Below the pieces are notes generated by a model, which had not been told where the DNA came from, did not search any database, and was given only the letters and a program-made list of their open reading frames with translations. From an uncultured bacterium (GTDB lineage Bacteria; Planctomycetota; UBA1135; GCA-002686595), in the NCBI GenBank assembly GCA_938075305.1, contig CALJGV010000032.1, forward strand, positions 62,001 through 126,000: a stretch of 64,000 bases of DNA. Reading direction: 5' to 3'. Numbering within the stretch: position 1 is the stretch's first letter; the number at the start of each line of letters is the position of its first letter. This document shows, in pieces, positions 24,866 through 33,388 of this stretch. The position numbers and the translations under genes were made by a program.

Positions 24866-27517
24866 ATGACTGCCTCCACCGATCAAACCACGGACGCCCC
24901 CCAGCCGAAGTTCCGCAAGGACTACTGCCCGCCGGACTTCCTGGTGGATTCCGTGGACCTCGAGTTCGACCTCGAGGAGGAGGGCACCACGGTCCGGGCC
25001 CGGATCGCGATGGTGCGCAAAGGCGCCGCCGACGCGCCGTTGGTGTTGAAGGGGGAGGAGCTCGAGACACTCTCGGTGGCGGTCGACGGTGTGGAGCGCG
25101 GCGACGGAGGCTTCACGGTCAGCGGCGATGAGCTGATCCTCCAGGAGGTACCTGACAGGTTCACGCTGGAGACGGCGGTCAGGATCCACCCCGAGAGCAA
25201 CACGAGCCTCATGGGGCTCTACAAGTCGAGCGGCAACTTCTGCACCCAGTGTGAGGCGGAGGGCTTCCGCCGGATCACCTGGTTCCTCGACCGCCCGGAC
25301 GTGATGGCCACCTACCGGGTAACGCTGACCGCAGACCGCGCGAAGTACCCGGTGCTGCTGTCCAACGGCAACCGCATTTCGGAGGAGGACCTCGAGGGCG
25401 GGAAGTACCGGGTCGTCTGGGAGGACCCCTTCAAGAAGCCGAGCTACCTGTTCGCGCTCGTGGCCGGTGACCTGCACTGCCATCGGGGCGACTTCAAGAC
25501 GATGACGGGGCGCAGCATCGACCTCGAGATCTACGTGGAGCACCGCGACGCGGACAAGTGCGAGCACGCGCTGGGGTCGCTGCAGCGCTCCATGAAGTGG
25601 GACGAGGAGCAGTTCGGCCTCGAGTACGACCTCGACCTCTACATGATCGTGGCCGTCAGCGACTTCAACATGGGCGCCATGGAGAACAAGGGGCTCAACG
25701 TCTTCAACTCCAAGTACGTCCTCGCCCGCGTGGACACCGCGACGGACGATGACTTCGAGGCGGTCGAGGCGGTCATCGCCCACGAGTACTTCCACAACTG
25801 GACGGGGAACCGGGTCACCTGTCGCGACTGGTTCCAGCTCACGCTGAAGGAGGGGCTGACCGTCTATCGGGACGCGCGCTTCACGGCGGACATGACGTCG
25901 GAGGCCGTGAAGCGGATCGACGACGTCGCGGGCCTTCGGTCCCACCAGTTCGCCGAGGACGCCGGCCCGATGGCTCACCCCATCCGGCCCGAGCAGTACA
26001 TCGAGATGAACAACTTCTACACCTCGACCGTCTACGAGAAGGGCGCCGAGGTCATCCGGATGTACGAGACCCTCCTGGGCCGGGACGGCTTCCGGAAGGG
26101 GATGGACCTCTACTTCGAGCGGCACGACGGTCAGGCGGTGACCTGTGATGACTTCAGGGCCGCGATGGCGGACGCCAGCGGCAAGGACCTGGCCCAGTTC
26201 GAGCGCTGGTACCTCCAGAAGGGCACGCCGGGCCTGCGCGCGAAGGGTCGCTACGACGCGGACGCGGGCACCTACTCCCTGCACCTGACCCAGTCCGCTC
26301 CGGAGAACGAGCCGGCCTTCCACCCCACGCTCATGCCCGTGGTGACCGGCCTCCTCGGCCCGGGAGGGGAGGCGCTCCCCATGGCCCTCGAGGGCGAAGA
26401 CCCCTCCGCGGCGCCCGCCGAGCGGGTCCTCGAGCTGACGGGAGAGACCCAGTCATGGACCTTCTACGGCCTGAGCGCCAAGCCGGTGCCCTCCATCCTC
26501 CGCGGGTTCTCGGCGCCGGTTCGGATGGAGGTGGAGCGGACTCGCGCCGAGCTCGCCTTCCTCTACGCCCATGACACTGACTCGTTCAACCGCTGGGACG
26601 CTGGCCAGACGCTGCTCACGGAGGTGATCCTCGACCTCGCCCAGCGGTCGAGCCGCCGCGAGGAGCTCGTCATGGACGGAAGCGTGGTCGACGCGGTCCG
26701 GAACGTGCTGGCCGACGACGCGCTCGACGGCTCTCTCAAGGCGCAAGCCATCTCGGTCCCGGGGCTGAGCGTCCTCTCGCAGGCGGCCACGCCCGTGAAC
26801 CCCTCGGCGCTGATCGAGGCCCGCGACTTCGTGGTGAGGTCCCTCGCCCGCGAGCTCCGGACCGAGCTCGTCGCCGTTCGCGGGGCGGCGAAGCCGGCCG
26901 GGGCGTACCAGGCGGACAAGGCGTCCATCGCAGGCCGCCGGCTCGCCAACGCTGCCCTCGGTTACCTCAACGCGGTGGACGACAGCGAGGCGCGGACCAT
27001 GGCCGCCGAGCAGTTCGACTCCGCCGACAACATGACGGACGCCCAGGCGGCGCTGGCCTGCCTCTGCCAGCACGCCTGTGATGAGCGCGACGCGGCGCTC
27101 GCGTCGTTCTACGAGCGCTGGCGGGACGACGCGCTCGTGATGGACAAGTGGTTCTCGCTCCAGGCCGCCTCCCGCCTCACGGGGGCCGACGCGGTCCGCT
27201 CGCTGCGCGACCATCCCGACTTCAAGCTCGAGAACCCGAACCGTGTCCGGTCCCTGATCGGGGTCTTCGCCATGCAGAACTTCCGCGGCTTCCACGCCGA
27301 GGACGGCTCCGGCTACGAGGTCCTCGCCGACACGGTCGTCGATCTCGACCCGAAGAACCCACAGGTGGCGTCCCGGCTGGTCCGGGCGCTCAACCCGTGG
27401 CGCCGATTCGAGGCGCCCTGGGGGGGCATGATGAAGGCCCAGCTCGAGCGGATCGCCGCGCGAGAGGGCCTTTCGAAGGACGTCTTCGAGATCGTCACCA
27501 GCGCCCTCATGAGCTGA
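24866..27517 (+). CDS. pepN: aminopeptidase N (M1 metallopeptidase)
   Basis: 883-residue cytosolic zinc aminopeptidase that removes N-terminal residues from peptides; E. coli PepN is 870 residues. The exopeptidase motif GAMEN is at residues 270-274. Zinc ligands lie in HEYFH (306-310) and Glu329 of LKEGLT, exactly the HExxH-18-E spacing. The C-terminal helical domain includes KVPSILRGFSAP-like sequence (KPVPSILRGFSAPV), typical of the PepN subfamily. The ATG at 24866 is preferred to an upstream in-frame start at 24761 because homology begins a few residues later. Confidence 0.97.
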   Translation: MTASTDQTTDAPQPKFRKDYCPPDFLVDSVDLEFDLEEEGTTVRARIAMVRKGAADAPLVLKGEELETLSVAVDGVERGDGGFTVSGDELILQEVPDRFTLETAVRIHPESNTSLMGLYKSSGNFCTQCEAEGFRRITWFLDRPDVMATYRVTLTADRAKYPVLLSNGNRISEEDLEGGKYRVVWEDPFKKPSYLFALVAGDLHCHRGDFKTMTGRSIDLEIYVEHRDADKCEHALGSLQRSMKWDEEQFGLEYDLDLYMIVAVSDFNMGAMENKGLNVFNSKYVLARVDTATDDDFEAVEAVIAHEYFHNWTGNRVTCRDWFQLTLKEGLTVYRDARFTADMTSEAVKRIDDVAGLRSHQFAEDAGPMAHPIRPEQYIEMNNFYTSTVYEKGAEVIRMYETLLGRDGFRKGMDLYFERHDGQAVTCDDFRAAMADASGKDLAQFERWYLQKGTPGLRAKGRYDADAGTYSLHLTQSAPENEPAFHPTLMPVVTGLLGPGGEALPMALEGEDPSAAPAERVLELTGETQSWTFYGLSAKPVPSILRGFSAPVRMEVERTRAELAFLYAHDTDSFNRWDAGQTLLTEVILDLAQRSSRREELVMDGSVVDAVRNVLADDALDGSLKAQAISVPGLSVLSQAATPVNPSALIEARDFVVRSLARELRTELVAVRGAAKPAGAYQADKASIAGRRLANAALGYLNAVDDSEARTMAAEQFDSADNMTDAQAALACLCQHACDERDAALASFYERWRDDALVMDKWFSLQAASRLTGADAVRSLRDHPDFKLENPNRVRSLIGVFAMQNFRGFHAEDGSGYEVLADTVVDLDPKNPQVASRLVRALNPWRRFEAPWGGMMKAQLERIAAREGLSKDVFEIVTSALMS

Positions 27518-27534
27518 AGGGTCGCCGGTCTGGC

Positions 27535-27552
27535 CGGAGGGCACGCCCTCCG
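27535..27552. terminator. bidirectional stem-loop between pepN and fliN
   Basis: Inverted repeat CGGAGGG-CACG-CCCTCCG (7-bp stem, 4-nt loop) in the 41-bp gap between two convergent stop codons. No T-tract follows on either strand. It could still end or stabilise both transcripts. Confidence 0.5.
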
Positions 27553-27558
27553 TTCGGC

Positions 27559-27927
27559 TCAGAGCTCCTGGGAGATCGACGTCACCCGGACGCCGTAGCT
27601 GTTGTCGATGGTGACGACCTCGCCCCTGGCGATGACCTTGCCGTTGACCAGCACGTCCGCCGGCTCGTGGGCCTCACGGTCGAGGGGCACGAGGCTCCCG
27701 GGGCTGAGCTGGACCAGCTCGCCAAGGGTGAGGTTGGCGCGGCCGATGCGGACCGTGACGCGGACGGGTACCTCCATGAGGGCGTCCATGCCGATGGGGT
27801 CCCCGTTGGCGTCCGTGGCCCCGGCCAGTTCGCCAATCTCGGCGGCTTGGACCGCCACCGACTCGGTCGCCCGATCGATGGCGTCTTCGAGGTTGACCTG
27901 GTCTTGGTTGGTGATTTCTTCGCTCAT
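27559..27927 (-). CDS. fliN: flagellar C-ring protein FliN
   Basis: 122-residue SpoA/surface-presentation-of-antigens domain protein that builds the base of the flagellar C-ring with FliM. The C-terminal core MEVPVRVTVRIGRANLTLGE, LSPGSLVPLDREAHEPADVL and VNGKVIARGEVVTIDNSYGV is canonical FliN. The N-terminal 45 residues are acidic and variable. It is the last gene of the minus-strand flagellar run, 8 bp after fliM. Confidence 0.96.
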   Translation of the reverse strand: MSEEITNQDQVNLEDAIDRATESVAVQAAEIGELAGATDANGDPIGMDALMEVPVRVTVRIGRANLTLGELVQLSPGSLVPLDREAHEPADVLVNGKVIARGEVVTIDNSYGVRVTSISQEL

Positions 27928-27935
27928 GGGATCAG

Positions 27936-28913
27936 TCAGTCGTTGGGCAGGACGGGCGGCAGGACAGCGCCGACCTCGTCCAGTTGGATCGCAAGGAGGC
28001 CCGCGTGGGCGCCGAAGTGGCCCTGGGCACAGGTGGTCTCTTCCACCGCAAGGGTGACGGGGTCTCCGAGTCGCGCGTCGAGGGGAATCACATCGCCCAC
28101 CTCCACGCCGAGTAGCTCGGCCAAGGGGACGAAGGTCCCTCCGAGCACCGCGTCGACGCTCATCTGGACAGGCGCGAGGTGGGTCGGCGCGACCGCCTGT
28201 TCAGTGCCCTCATCGCCCGACTCGTCCCCGGGGATCCCGGGAATGTAGATCCGGATATCGCTCGCGTTCCCCCCGTTGTCTTCGAAGGACAGGTGGATCA
28301 TGAGCCGACGGGAATCAGCGTCGGGCCCGAGGTCCTCGAGCGTCGTGAGCTCTTCGGGCTCCTGCCAGATGGTCCCTGGCATGAGCTCGAGGCCGAACTC
28401 GTTGAGGATCAGCCCGACGACTTGGTCGAGCATGCGCGCGATGACGCGGCGCTCGGTGCGGCTCAGGATCAGGTCGAGCGGCTTCTCCCCCTCGGGTTCT
28501 GCGGACTCCTCTCCCTCAGGCTCGACCGGCGGTTCCTCCGGCCCCGAGAGGATGAGGTCGCTGACGATGCGCCCGGCCTCGGGGTTCCACATGACCCAGC
28601 CGAGCTGGTCCGCGGTGTGGAAGCCGTGGATGAGGAAGGGGCTCCCGATGTCGTCGAATAGGCCGTGAGCGTTGACCTCGCTGACCTCCCCGATCGTGAG
28701 CACCGGGTGTCCGCGGAGAGGGCCGGCCAGAAGGTTGGCCATGGACTGGAGGCGCGCAGACAGGGTCTTACGGATCCGGTCGATGCGGTCCGCCGACAGG
28801 GTGCGCGGCTCGGTGAAGTCACGGGGAACCACCACGGAAACGTGCGAGCTTCCGCTCTCCTTCTCCGCGTTCATGGTCGCCGCCAGCGCGGCTGCTTCTT
28901 CGGGTTCCACCAT
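27936..28913 (-). CDS. fliM: flagellar switch protein FliM
   Basis: 325 residues with a CheC-like middle domain (GEVSEVNAHGLFDDIGSPFL region) and a C-terminal SpoA domain (QMSVDAVLGGTFVPLAELLGVEVGDVIPLD-type sequence). FliM links FliG to FliN and binds phospho-CheY. The usual N-terminal EIDALL motif is not present; a possible degenerate counterpart is PEEAAALAAT at residues 4-13. An acidic insertion (PEEPPVEPEGEESAEPEGE) sits between the middle-domain segments. It follows the fliL-like gene by 34 bp and precedes fliN by 8 bp. Confidence 0.88.
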   Translation of the reverse strand: MVEPEEAAALAATMNAEKESGSSHVSVVVPRDFTEPRTLSADRIDRIRKTLSARLQSMANLLAGPLRGHPVLTIGEVSEVNAHGLFDDIGSPFLIHGFHTADQLGWVMWNPEAGRIVSDLILSGPEEPPVEPEGEESAEPEGEKPLDLILSRTERRVIARMLDQVVGLILNEFGLELMPGTIWQEPEELTTLEDLGPDADSRRLMIHLSFEDNGGNASDIRIYIPGIPGDESGDEGTEQAVAPTHLAPVQMSVDAVLGGTFVPLAELLGVEVGDVIPLDARLGDPVTLAVEETTCAQGHFGAHAGLLAIQLDEVGAVLPPVLPND

Positions 28914-28947
28914 CTTGATTCTCGTCAGGTTGCTCGGCCCGCGGACC

Positions 28948-29742
28948 CTACTGGGCCGTGATCGTGCCCGTGATCAGTCGTCGGATCCGGCCCTTGACGC
29001 CGATCCGGATGCTCCCTTCGAAGTCATCGACGACGCCCGTCACGTCCACGTAGACGAACTTGCCGTTACGGTCCTCGACCATCAGGTTGGTCTCCGAACC
29101 GATGAAGGACTGGACCGGGCCGTCCTCGCCAATCTGGAGGGTGCCCTTCTTCGAGTTGACCTTGATCTCGTGCGAGTAGAAGTCCCCTCGGAAGGTGCCG
29201 GCGGTCGCCTGGCTGTCGCCCATCATGAGGCCGCTCTGGGGGTCCTGACCGTCAGACGTCAGGGCGTCACCGATGCAGACGGGGAAGAGGATCGGCTCTG
29301 CGGCCTGCCTCAGCTCCTCGTTGAACTCCTCGGGATGGTCGTAGATGTGCGCCAGCTCGTACTTCAGCACCGTCCGGCTCATGGCCTGCCTCATGGCGAC
29401 GATGAACCCCTGTTCGGTTCGCCGTTGGGTCGGGTACGCCGGGTCATAGGCGAAGACCAGCGACGTGGGCTCGAACTTGATGTAGCGGCTGAAGTTGTTG
29501 TCTTGGGTGTTGGTGATGACGTCGGTCTGGTCCTCCTCCGCGAAGAAGGCGAACTCGAACGGCCCGGTCATACGAGGCTCGATCACCTTTGACGGGATCG
29601 CCATCATCGCGAGGATGGAGCCGGTGGCGATCAGCCCGACGAGCCCGCCGAGGAGCTTCACCGCTCCCCGATCCTTCTTGGTGGGTTGGGTCTCGCCTTC
29701 CGTGGGCTGATCTTCAGCCGCGTTGTTCTCTTCTTCTGCCAT
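28948..29742 (-). CDS. fliL: FliL-like basal-body-associated protein, extended
   Basis: 264 residues: an acidic N-terminal cytoplasmic tail, one TM (about 30-49) and a periplasmic region. The FSRYIKFEPTSLVFAYD ... MRQAMSRTVLKYELAHIYDHPEEFNEELRQAAEPIL pattern is that of FliL, which surrounds the stator and supports motor torque. It is some 90 residues longer than common FliL proteins, the extra being C-terminal beta-rich sequence. The place between the stator genes and fliM/fliN is the classic fliL position. Identity is by pattern and context. Confidence 0.75.
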   Translation of the reverse strand: MAEEENNAAEDQPTEGETQPTKKDRGAVKLLGGLVGLIATGSILAMMAIPSKVIEPRMTGPFEFAFFAEEDQTDVITNTQDNNFSRYIKFEPTSLVFAYDPAYPTQRRTEQGFIVAMRQAMSRTVLKYELAHIYDHPEEFNEELRQAAEPILFPVCIGDALTSDGQDPQSGLMMGDSQATAGTFRGDFYSHEIKVNSKKGTLQIGEDGPVQSFIGSETNLMVEDRNGKFVYVDVTGVVDDFEGSIRIGVKGRIRRLITGTITAQ

Positions 29743-29774
29743 GGTGATGGATCTTCTCTGTCTTCAGTGGCCGA

Positions 29775-30491
29775 TCAGCGGCCGTCGTTCTGACGTGAAA
29801 TGAGTCGTCCGTCGACGCGCGAGGCGGACTTGGTGGGCTCTGCCGACTGGTCAGCCCACGTTCTCACGAGGACCTTCTCGGCGTCGAAGCTGTGTTCGTC
29901 GACGAGGTACGCCTCGACGGCGCGGCCCCGCGCGAGGGCGAGGGAGCGGCCCGTTGAGGCCTCGCGTTCGAGGGCGAATCCCTCGAGCACCAGGGTCTGC
30001 TCGGAGCGCGGCCGGAGGGATTCAGCGAGGGCGTCCAGGTACCGACGGGAGTTGGCGTCCAGCGAATCCTCGCCGGGTTCGAAGCTCGCGATCCGGTGCT
30101 GCCGGACCTCGTCGTGGGGGGCGAGCTTCTCGACGCTGCTGGCCCGGATGAGCTCCTTGAGCGAGGCGTCCTCGTGGACGGCGCGGCGTGCGGGATCGTC
30201 CTCCGGGGGGAGGTTGAAGCGGCGGCGCATTTGCTCGAAGATCGCTTGCTCTTCGTGCCCCGAGAGGACGCCCGTCAGGCCCATGGAGCGGACCGTGACG
30301 ACGAAGGAGCCCAGGCCGCGTGCCATGAGGCCGAAGTTCCTCGACTTGGACATCGCGACCAGCAGGATGAAGAAGCAGAGGATCAGCGTCATCATGTCGC
30401 CGAAGGAGACGAGATACGCAGGGGCGCCCTTACCCTTGACCTTGCGGATGACGATCTTCGGCTTCAGCCGCTTGTGTGCATCGGACGTCAT
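29775..30491 (-). CDS. second MotB-like stator protein with degenerate OmpA domain
   Basis: 238 residues. A basic N-terminus and a single TM follow the MotB pattern SFGDMMTLILCFFILLVAMS with the proton-path Asp at 32. After a linker comes an OmpA-like fold (about 135-230), but the usual peptidoglycan-binding EGHTD is replaced by EGFAL (170-174), so the critical Asp is missing; the later Arg region (ALARGRAVEAYL) remains. The gene overlaps the intact motB by ATGA. A heteromeric B-subunit pair, or a non-anchored accessory subunit, are the possible readings. Confidence 0.85.
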   Translation of the reverse strand: MTSDAHKRLKPKIVIRKVKGKGAPAYLVSFGDMMTLILCFFILLVAMSKSRNFGLMARGLGSFVVTVRSMGLTGVLSGHEEQAIFEQMRRRFNLPPEDDPARRAVHEDASLKELIRASSVEKLAPHDEVRQHRIASFEPGEDSLDANSRRYLDALAESLRPRSEQTLVLEGFALEREASTGRSLALARGRAVEAYLVDEHSFDAEKVLVRTWADQSAEPTKSASRVDGRLISRQNDGR

Positions 30492-31267
30492 CGCTGCGCC
30501 CTCTCCTTGCGAGCGAGGTCGACCTCGCGACTGAGGGAGACGAGTCGGATCTCGACACGGCGGTTGATCGTGCGTTCGCTGGCCGTCTGGGTGGTCGTCG
30601 AGCGCGGGCTCGAGTCCCCGTGGGCCTCAAGCGCGATGAGGCCCTTCGGATAGCCTCCGTCATCCGCGAGGGCGTCTGCGGCAGCTTGGGCACGCCCGAG
30701 CGAGAGCTCGTCAGCGTTCCGGTGCCGGCGGGTTGGGAGGAAGCGGTCGTCGGTGTGGCCCTCGACGACGAGTTGGACGGGATAGAGCGCTGCCATCTCT
30801 GCGAACTCTCGGAGGGCCTTCCTGAGGGGCGCCGTGGGGGTGGTTCCCCCAGGAGCGAAGCTGCAGTCCGGGCCGAACTGGACCCGCAAGCCGTCCTCAG
30901 CCTCCTGGATCTCGACCTCGATCTGGTCCTCCTCCAGGGCCTGTCCCATCTCCTCCATGTTCTGCCAGAGGTGCTGGACCGGCCGTGTGTGGCGGAGCCG
31001 TGACCCACGGTGGATGTCCATGGCGAGCATCAGGTCCTCCTGGGGCGCGATCATGGTGTCGTTCGAGCTGCCCTTGAAGAGGCCCGAGGTGGAGAGGATG
31101 TTCTTCGGGTAGGTGAAGGCCTCGTACGGGCGGATGCTGGAGAAGGTGTAGAGGAGGATGAAGAACGTGACGAGCAGCGAGACCATGTCCACGAACGTGG
31201 TGATCCACATCGGCGCGCCGTCGAGGCCGTCCTCGACCTCCTTGATCTTGATCTTCCGCTGAGCCAT
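30488..31267 (-). CDS. motB: flagellar stator protein MotB
   Basis: 259 residues. A short cytoplasmic N-terminus is followed by one TM with FVDMVSLLVTFFILLYTFSS, including the ion-conducting Asp27, then a plug/linker and an OmpA-like peptidoglycan-binding domain with VVEGHTDDR (Asp173) and LSLGRAQAAADAL (Arg192) intact. With MotA it forms the ion channel that drives rotation and anchors it to the cell wall. It starts 6 bp after motA and its stop overlaps the second MotB-like gene. Confidence 0.93.
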   Translation of the reverse strand: MAQRKIKIKEVEDGLDGAPMWITTFVDMVSLLVTFFILLYTFSSIRPYEAFTYPKNILSTSGLFKGSSNDTMIAPQEDLMLAMDIHRGSRLRHTRPVQHLWQNMEEMGQALEEDQIEVEIQEAEDGLRVQFGPDCSFAPGGTTPTAPLRKALREFAEMAALYPVQLVVEGHTDDRFLPTRRHRNADELSLGRAQAAADALADDGGYPKGLIALEAHGDSSPRSTTTQTASERTINRRVEIRLVSLSREVDLARKERAQR

Positions 31268-31273
31268 CCGAGG

Positions 31274-32047
31274 TCACCTCTTGGCGTCGATCAGTTCGCG
31301 CATTGGCGGCGCGAGGAAGCCCTTGAGCTTCTCCTTGATCAGCTGCGGCTTCTCGCCGGATTGAATGGCGACGGTGCCCTCGATCATCAGCGCCCGAAGC
31401 TGCTGGTTGGTCTTAGCGACCATCTCGAGTTTGCCCGCCATGGGGAGGAAGACCATGTTCGCGCCCATCGCGCCGTAGAGGGTCGTGAGGAGCGCGGTCG
31501 CCATCCCCAGACCGATCCCGTTGGGGTCGGAGAGGTCCTGGAGCATCTGGACGAGGCCGACCAGCGTGCCGATCATCCCGAACGCCGGCGCGAAGGCGCC
31601 GAGCTGGTCCATGATCTTCTTGCCGCTGGAGTGACGCGCGTCCTCCCACTGAGCCTCCAGCTCCATGATGTCGCGCACAGTGTCCGCGCCGAATCCGTCG
31701 ATCACGAGCTGGATTCCCTTCGCGAAGAACGGGTCGTCGACCTGCTGCAGCTTGGTCTCAAGGGCGAGCAGGCCCTCCTTGCGAGCGAGGTTGGCGAACT
31801 CGACGATCCGGTCGATCTCCTCGGTCGGCGTCGGGGCCTTGCGGACCGCCGTGACCATGATGATCTTCGCGACCGGCTTCAGGTCCGAGAGTGGGAACGC
31901 CAGCATGGTCACCGCCATCGTCCCGCCGAAGACGATGATCATCGACGGGATGTGAACGAAGACGGCCACGCCTCCAGGTCCGATGGACATCGCGCCTAGG
32001 ACGAGGATGAACGCCAGAACGACGCCGATGACGGTGTTGAAGTCCAT
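31274..32047 (-). CDS. motA: flagellar stator protein MotA
   Basis: 257-residue inner-membrane protein with four TM helices (two near the N-terminus, two around residues 145-205). The conserved block GAFAPAFGMIGTLVGLVQML ... GMATALLTTLYGAMGANMVF is typical of MotA TM3-TM4 and includes the Pro residues that couple ion flow to torque. The cytoplasmic loop between TM2 and TM3 (RIVEFANLARKEGLLALE) carries the charged face that meets FliG. The first gene after a 130-bp gap, it probably heads its own transcript motA-motB-motB2-fliL-fliM-fliN. Confidence 0.95.
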   Translation of the reverse strand: MDFNTVIGVVLAFILVLGAMSIGPGGVAVFVHIPSMIIVFGGTMAVTMLAFPLSDLKPVAKIIMVTAVRKAPTPTEEIDRIVEFANLARKEGLLALETKLQQVDDPFFAKGIQLVIDGFGADTVRDIMELEAQWEDARHSSGKKIMDQLGAFAPAFGMIGTLVGLVQMLQDLSDPNGIGLGMATALLTTLYGAMGANMVFLPMAGKLEMVAKTNQQLRALMIEGTVAIQSGEKPQLIKEKLKGFLAPPMRELIDAKR

Positions 32048-32081
32048 TTGGGGTGCGGGGAAGCGCTCTCAGCGCCTTCTG

Positions 32082-32108
32082 CTATCGACGGGTCGGGGAG
32101 ATCGCTTG
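32082..32108 (-). promoter_or_regulatory. weak sigma28-like promoter before motA
   Basis: On the minus strand GTCGATAG (32089-32082) resembles the FliA -10 GCCGATAA at six of eight positions. CAAG (32108-32105) lies 15 bp upstream, or TCAA with 16 bp. The start site would be some 35 bp before motA. The -35 match is poor, so this is only a candidate. Confidence 0.3.
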
Positions 32109-32130
32109 ATGGATCTGATGGGCTGCTTGG

Positions 32131-32156
32131 AATTTTTTTCGGGCCAGCAACGGCCC
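32131..32156. other. A/T-tract plus hairpin in the motE-motA gap
   Basis: A run of seven T on the plus strand (32133-32139) lies next to an inverted repeat GGGCC-AGCAAC-GGCCC (32141-32156). In neither transcript does a U-run follow the hairpin, so this is not a normal intrinsic terminator. On the minus strand the hairpin follows the motE-like stop and then an A-tract leads to motA, where it could act as an attenuator or as an upstream promoter element. Confidence 0.35.
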
Positions 32157-32177
32157 TGGAGCGCCTGAGAAGCGGCC

Positions 32178-32954
32178 TCAGCGGCTGGCCTTCTTGGACT
32201 CCGAGGCCAGGGCGCGGCTGAAGGCGTCGTAGTACGCCTTGAACTCGTCCGGCTGCTGGCTCTCGATCTGCTCGAGGAGCTCCGACTGACGGGCTGCGTC
32301 GAGGCGGACGAGGATCTGGGCGGCGCCGGTGGGCGTCTCGGCGTTGAGGAGCATGCGGGCGGCGGTCTCCGCCTTGTTGTCCGCGTACACCTGGACGAGG
32401 TTCGCGAGGCGCGCCTCGTTCTCTGCCTTGAGGTCAGCCTGAGCCTCGGCGATCTGGTTGCTCTTGTTGTCCAGCTCGGCGCCGCGCGCCTCGTTGTTGT
32501 CGCTCTCGGCGAGCAACGCGGACCGCTGCTGCTCGAGGGCGGCCTCGAGGTCGACGAGGTGTTCCCGCGTGCGCTCGATCTCGATCTCTCGTTGGGCCAG
32601 CTCTGTCTCGCGGGCCTCGAGGAGCAGGAGCTTGGTGGTGAGCTGTTGCTCCAGGTCGTTCAGCTCCGCCACCGAGAAGGGGCTCGGCAGCGAGAAGGCG
32701 CTCAGCGCGACACCGGCGTCCGTGAAGACCTGGCGGTTGCCTCGGGAGTCGGCCTCGCGCTCCTCCATGGCGGTGACCTCCCCAGGAGCGGGGGCGGGCT
32801 CGACCTCGGCCTTGACGTTGCCGGCGAACAGCGGTCCGACCCCCTTGAGGTCCTGGACCGGCGTCCCGCTGAGGACGATGTAGCCGATGAACGAGGCGCC
32901 CATGATGGCCGCGCCGCAGATGCCGTACGTGAGGTAATTGAGTGCGTTCTTCAT
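32178..32954 (-). CDS. MotE-like flagellar coiled-coil protein
   Basis: 258 residues: one N-terminal TM (about 10-28), a Pro/Ala-rich linker, a long coiled coil (about 95-195, rich in EARETELAQREIEIERTREH-type heptads), then a small MgtE_N-like helical end (VYADNKAETAARMLLNAETP ... ILVRLDAARQSELLEQI). This is the plan of MotE/YlxF proteins, which sit in the inner membrane and assist stator or FliG function. The ATG at 32954 overlaps the fliJ stop (ATGA); an upstream in-frame GTG at 32969 is less likely. Confidence 0.75.
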   Translation of the reverse strand: MKNALNYLTYGICGAAIMGASFIGYIVLSGTPVQDLKGVGPLFAGNVKAEVEPAPAPGEVTAMEEREADSRGNRQVFTDAGVALSAFSLPSPFSVAELNDLEQQLTTKLLLLEARETELAQREIEIERTREHLVDLEAALEQQRSALLAESDNNEARGAELDNKSNQIAEAQADLKAENEARLANLVQVYADNKAETAARMLLNAETPTGAAQILVRLDAARQSELLEQIESQQPDEFKAYYDAFSRALASESKKASR

Positions 32955-33388
32955 AGTGACTTGCCGCACTGGCGTGCGATGTGCTCTTGGCGGTCTCGGT
33001 CTTCGCGGCGGCGCCGCTTCTTGCGGCGGGTCGCCTTCCAGCGCTCTTCGAGTCGTCGGAGGGCCTCGGCCTCCCGCCTGCGCTGGTCGTAGGGAATGCG
33101 CGCCTCCTCGGCGCGGAGGTCTGCCTCGGACACCGCGCGCTCCTGTTGGAGCTTGCGGTCGCTGAGGTGGTCGAGGGTGGTCTCGGCGGCGAGGCGCTCG
33201 CCGGGGTTGATGGAGGCGCCCCGTTGGCCCGAGAGGTCGCGATAGGCGTCCTCGAGAGACATGCGCCCCGCGGCGCGCTCCTCCCGCGCGTCGAAGACCG
33301 CCTTGAGCGTGGCCGCCCAGCGGAGCTTCTCCTCCTTCTCCTGACGCTCCCGGAGGCGCATCAGTCGTCCCAGGCGGAAGCCGCTCAT
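32951..33388 (-). CDS. fliJ: flagellar export chaperone-escort protein FliJ
   Basis: 145 residues, almost entirely charged coiled coil beginning MSGFRLGRLMRLRERQEKEE, a typical FliJ start. FliJ is the stalk of the export ATPase and passes chaperone-substrate complexes to FlhA. It overlaps fliI upstream (ATGA at 33385-33388) and the motE-like gene downstream. The C-terminus is very basic (RKKRRRREDRDR). Identity rests on position and coiled-coil character, since the family is poorly conserved. Confidence 0.82.
   Translation of the reverse strand: MSGFRLGRLMRLRERQEKEEKLRWAATLKAVFDAREERAAGRMSLEDAYRDLSGQRGASINPGERLAAETTLDHLSDRKLQQERAVSEADLRAEEARIPYDQRRREAEALRRLEERWKATRRKKRRRREDRDRQEHIARQCGKSL

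Noticed and set aside
24812-26323. Long open frame antisense to pepN
   Set aside because: It mirrors a strong, fully motif-supported gene; such antisense frames are common in GC-rich DNA and the translation shows no domain.
27603-27619. Near copy of the dyad, TGTCG-N7-CGACC, inside fliN
   Set aside because: One mismatch, inside a coding region at the end of an operon, no sigma54 promoter near it.
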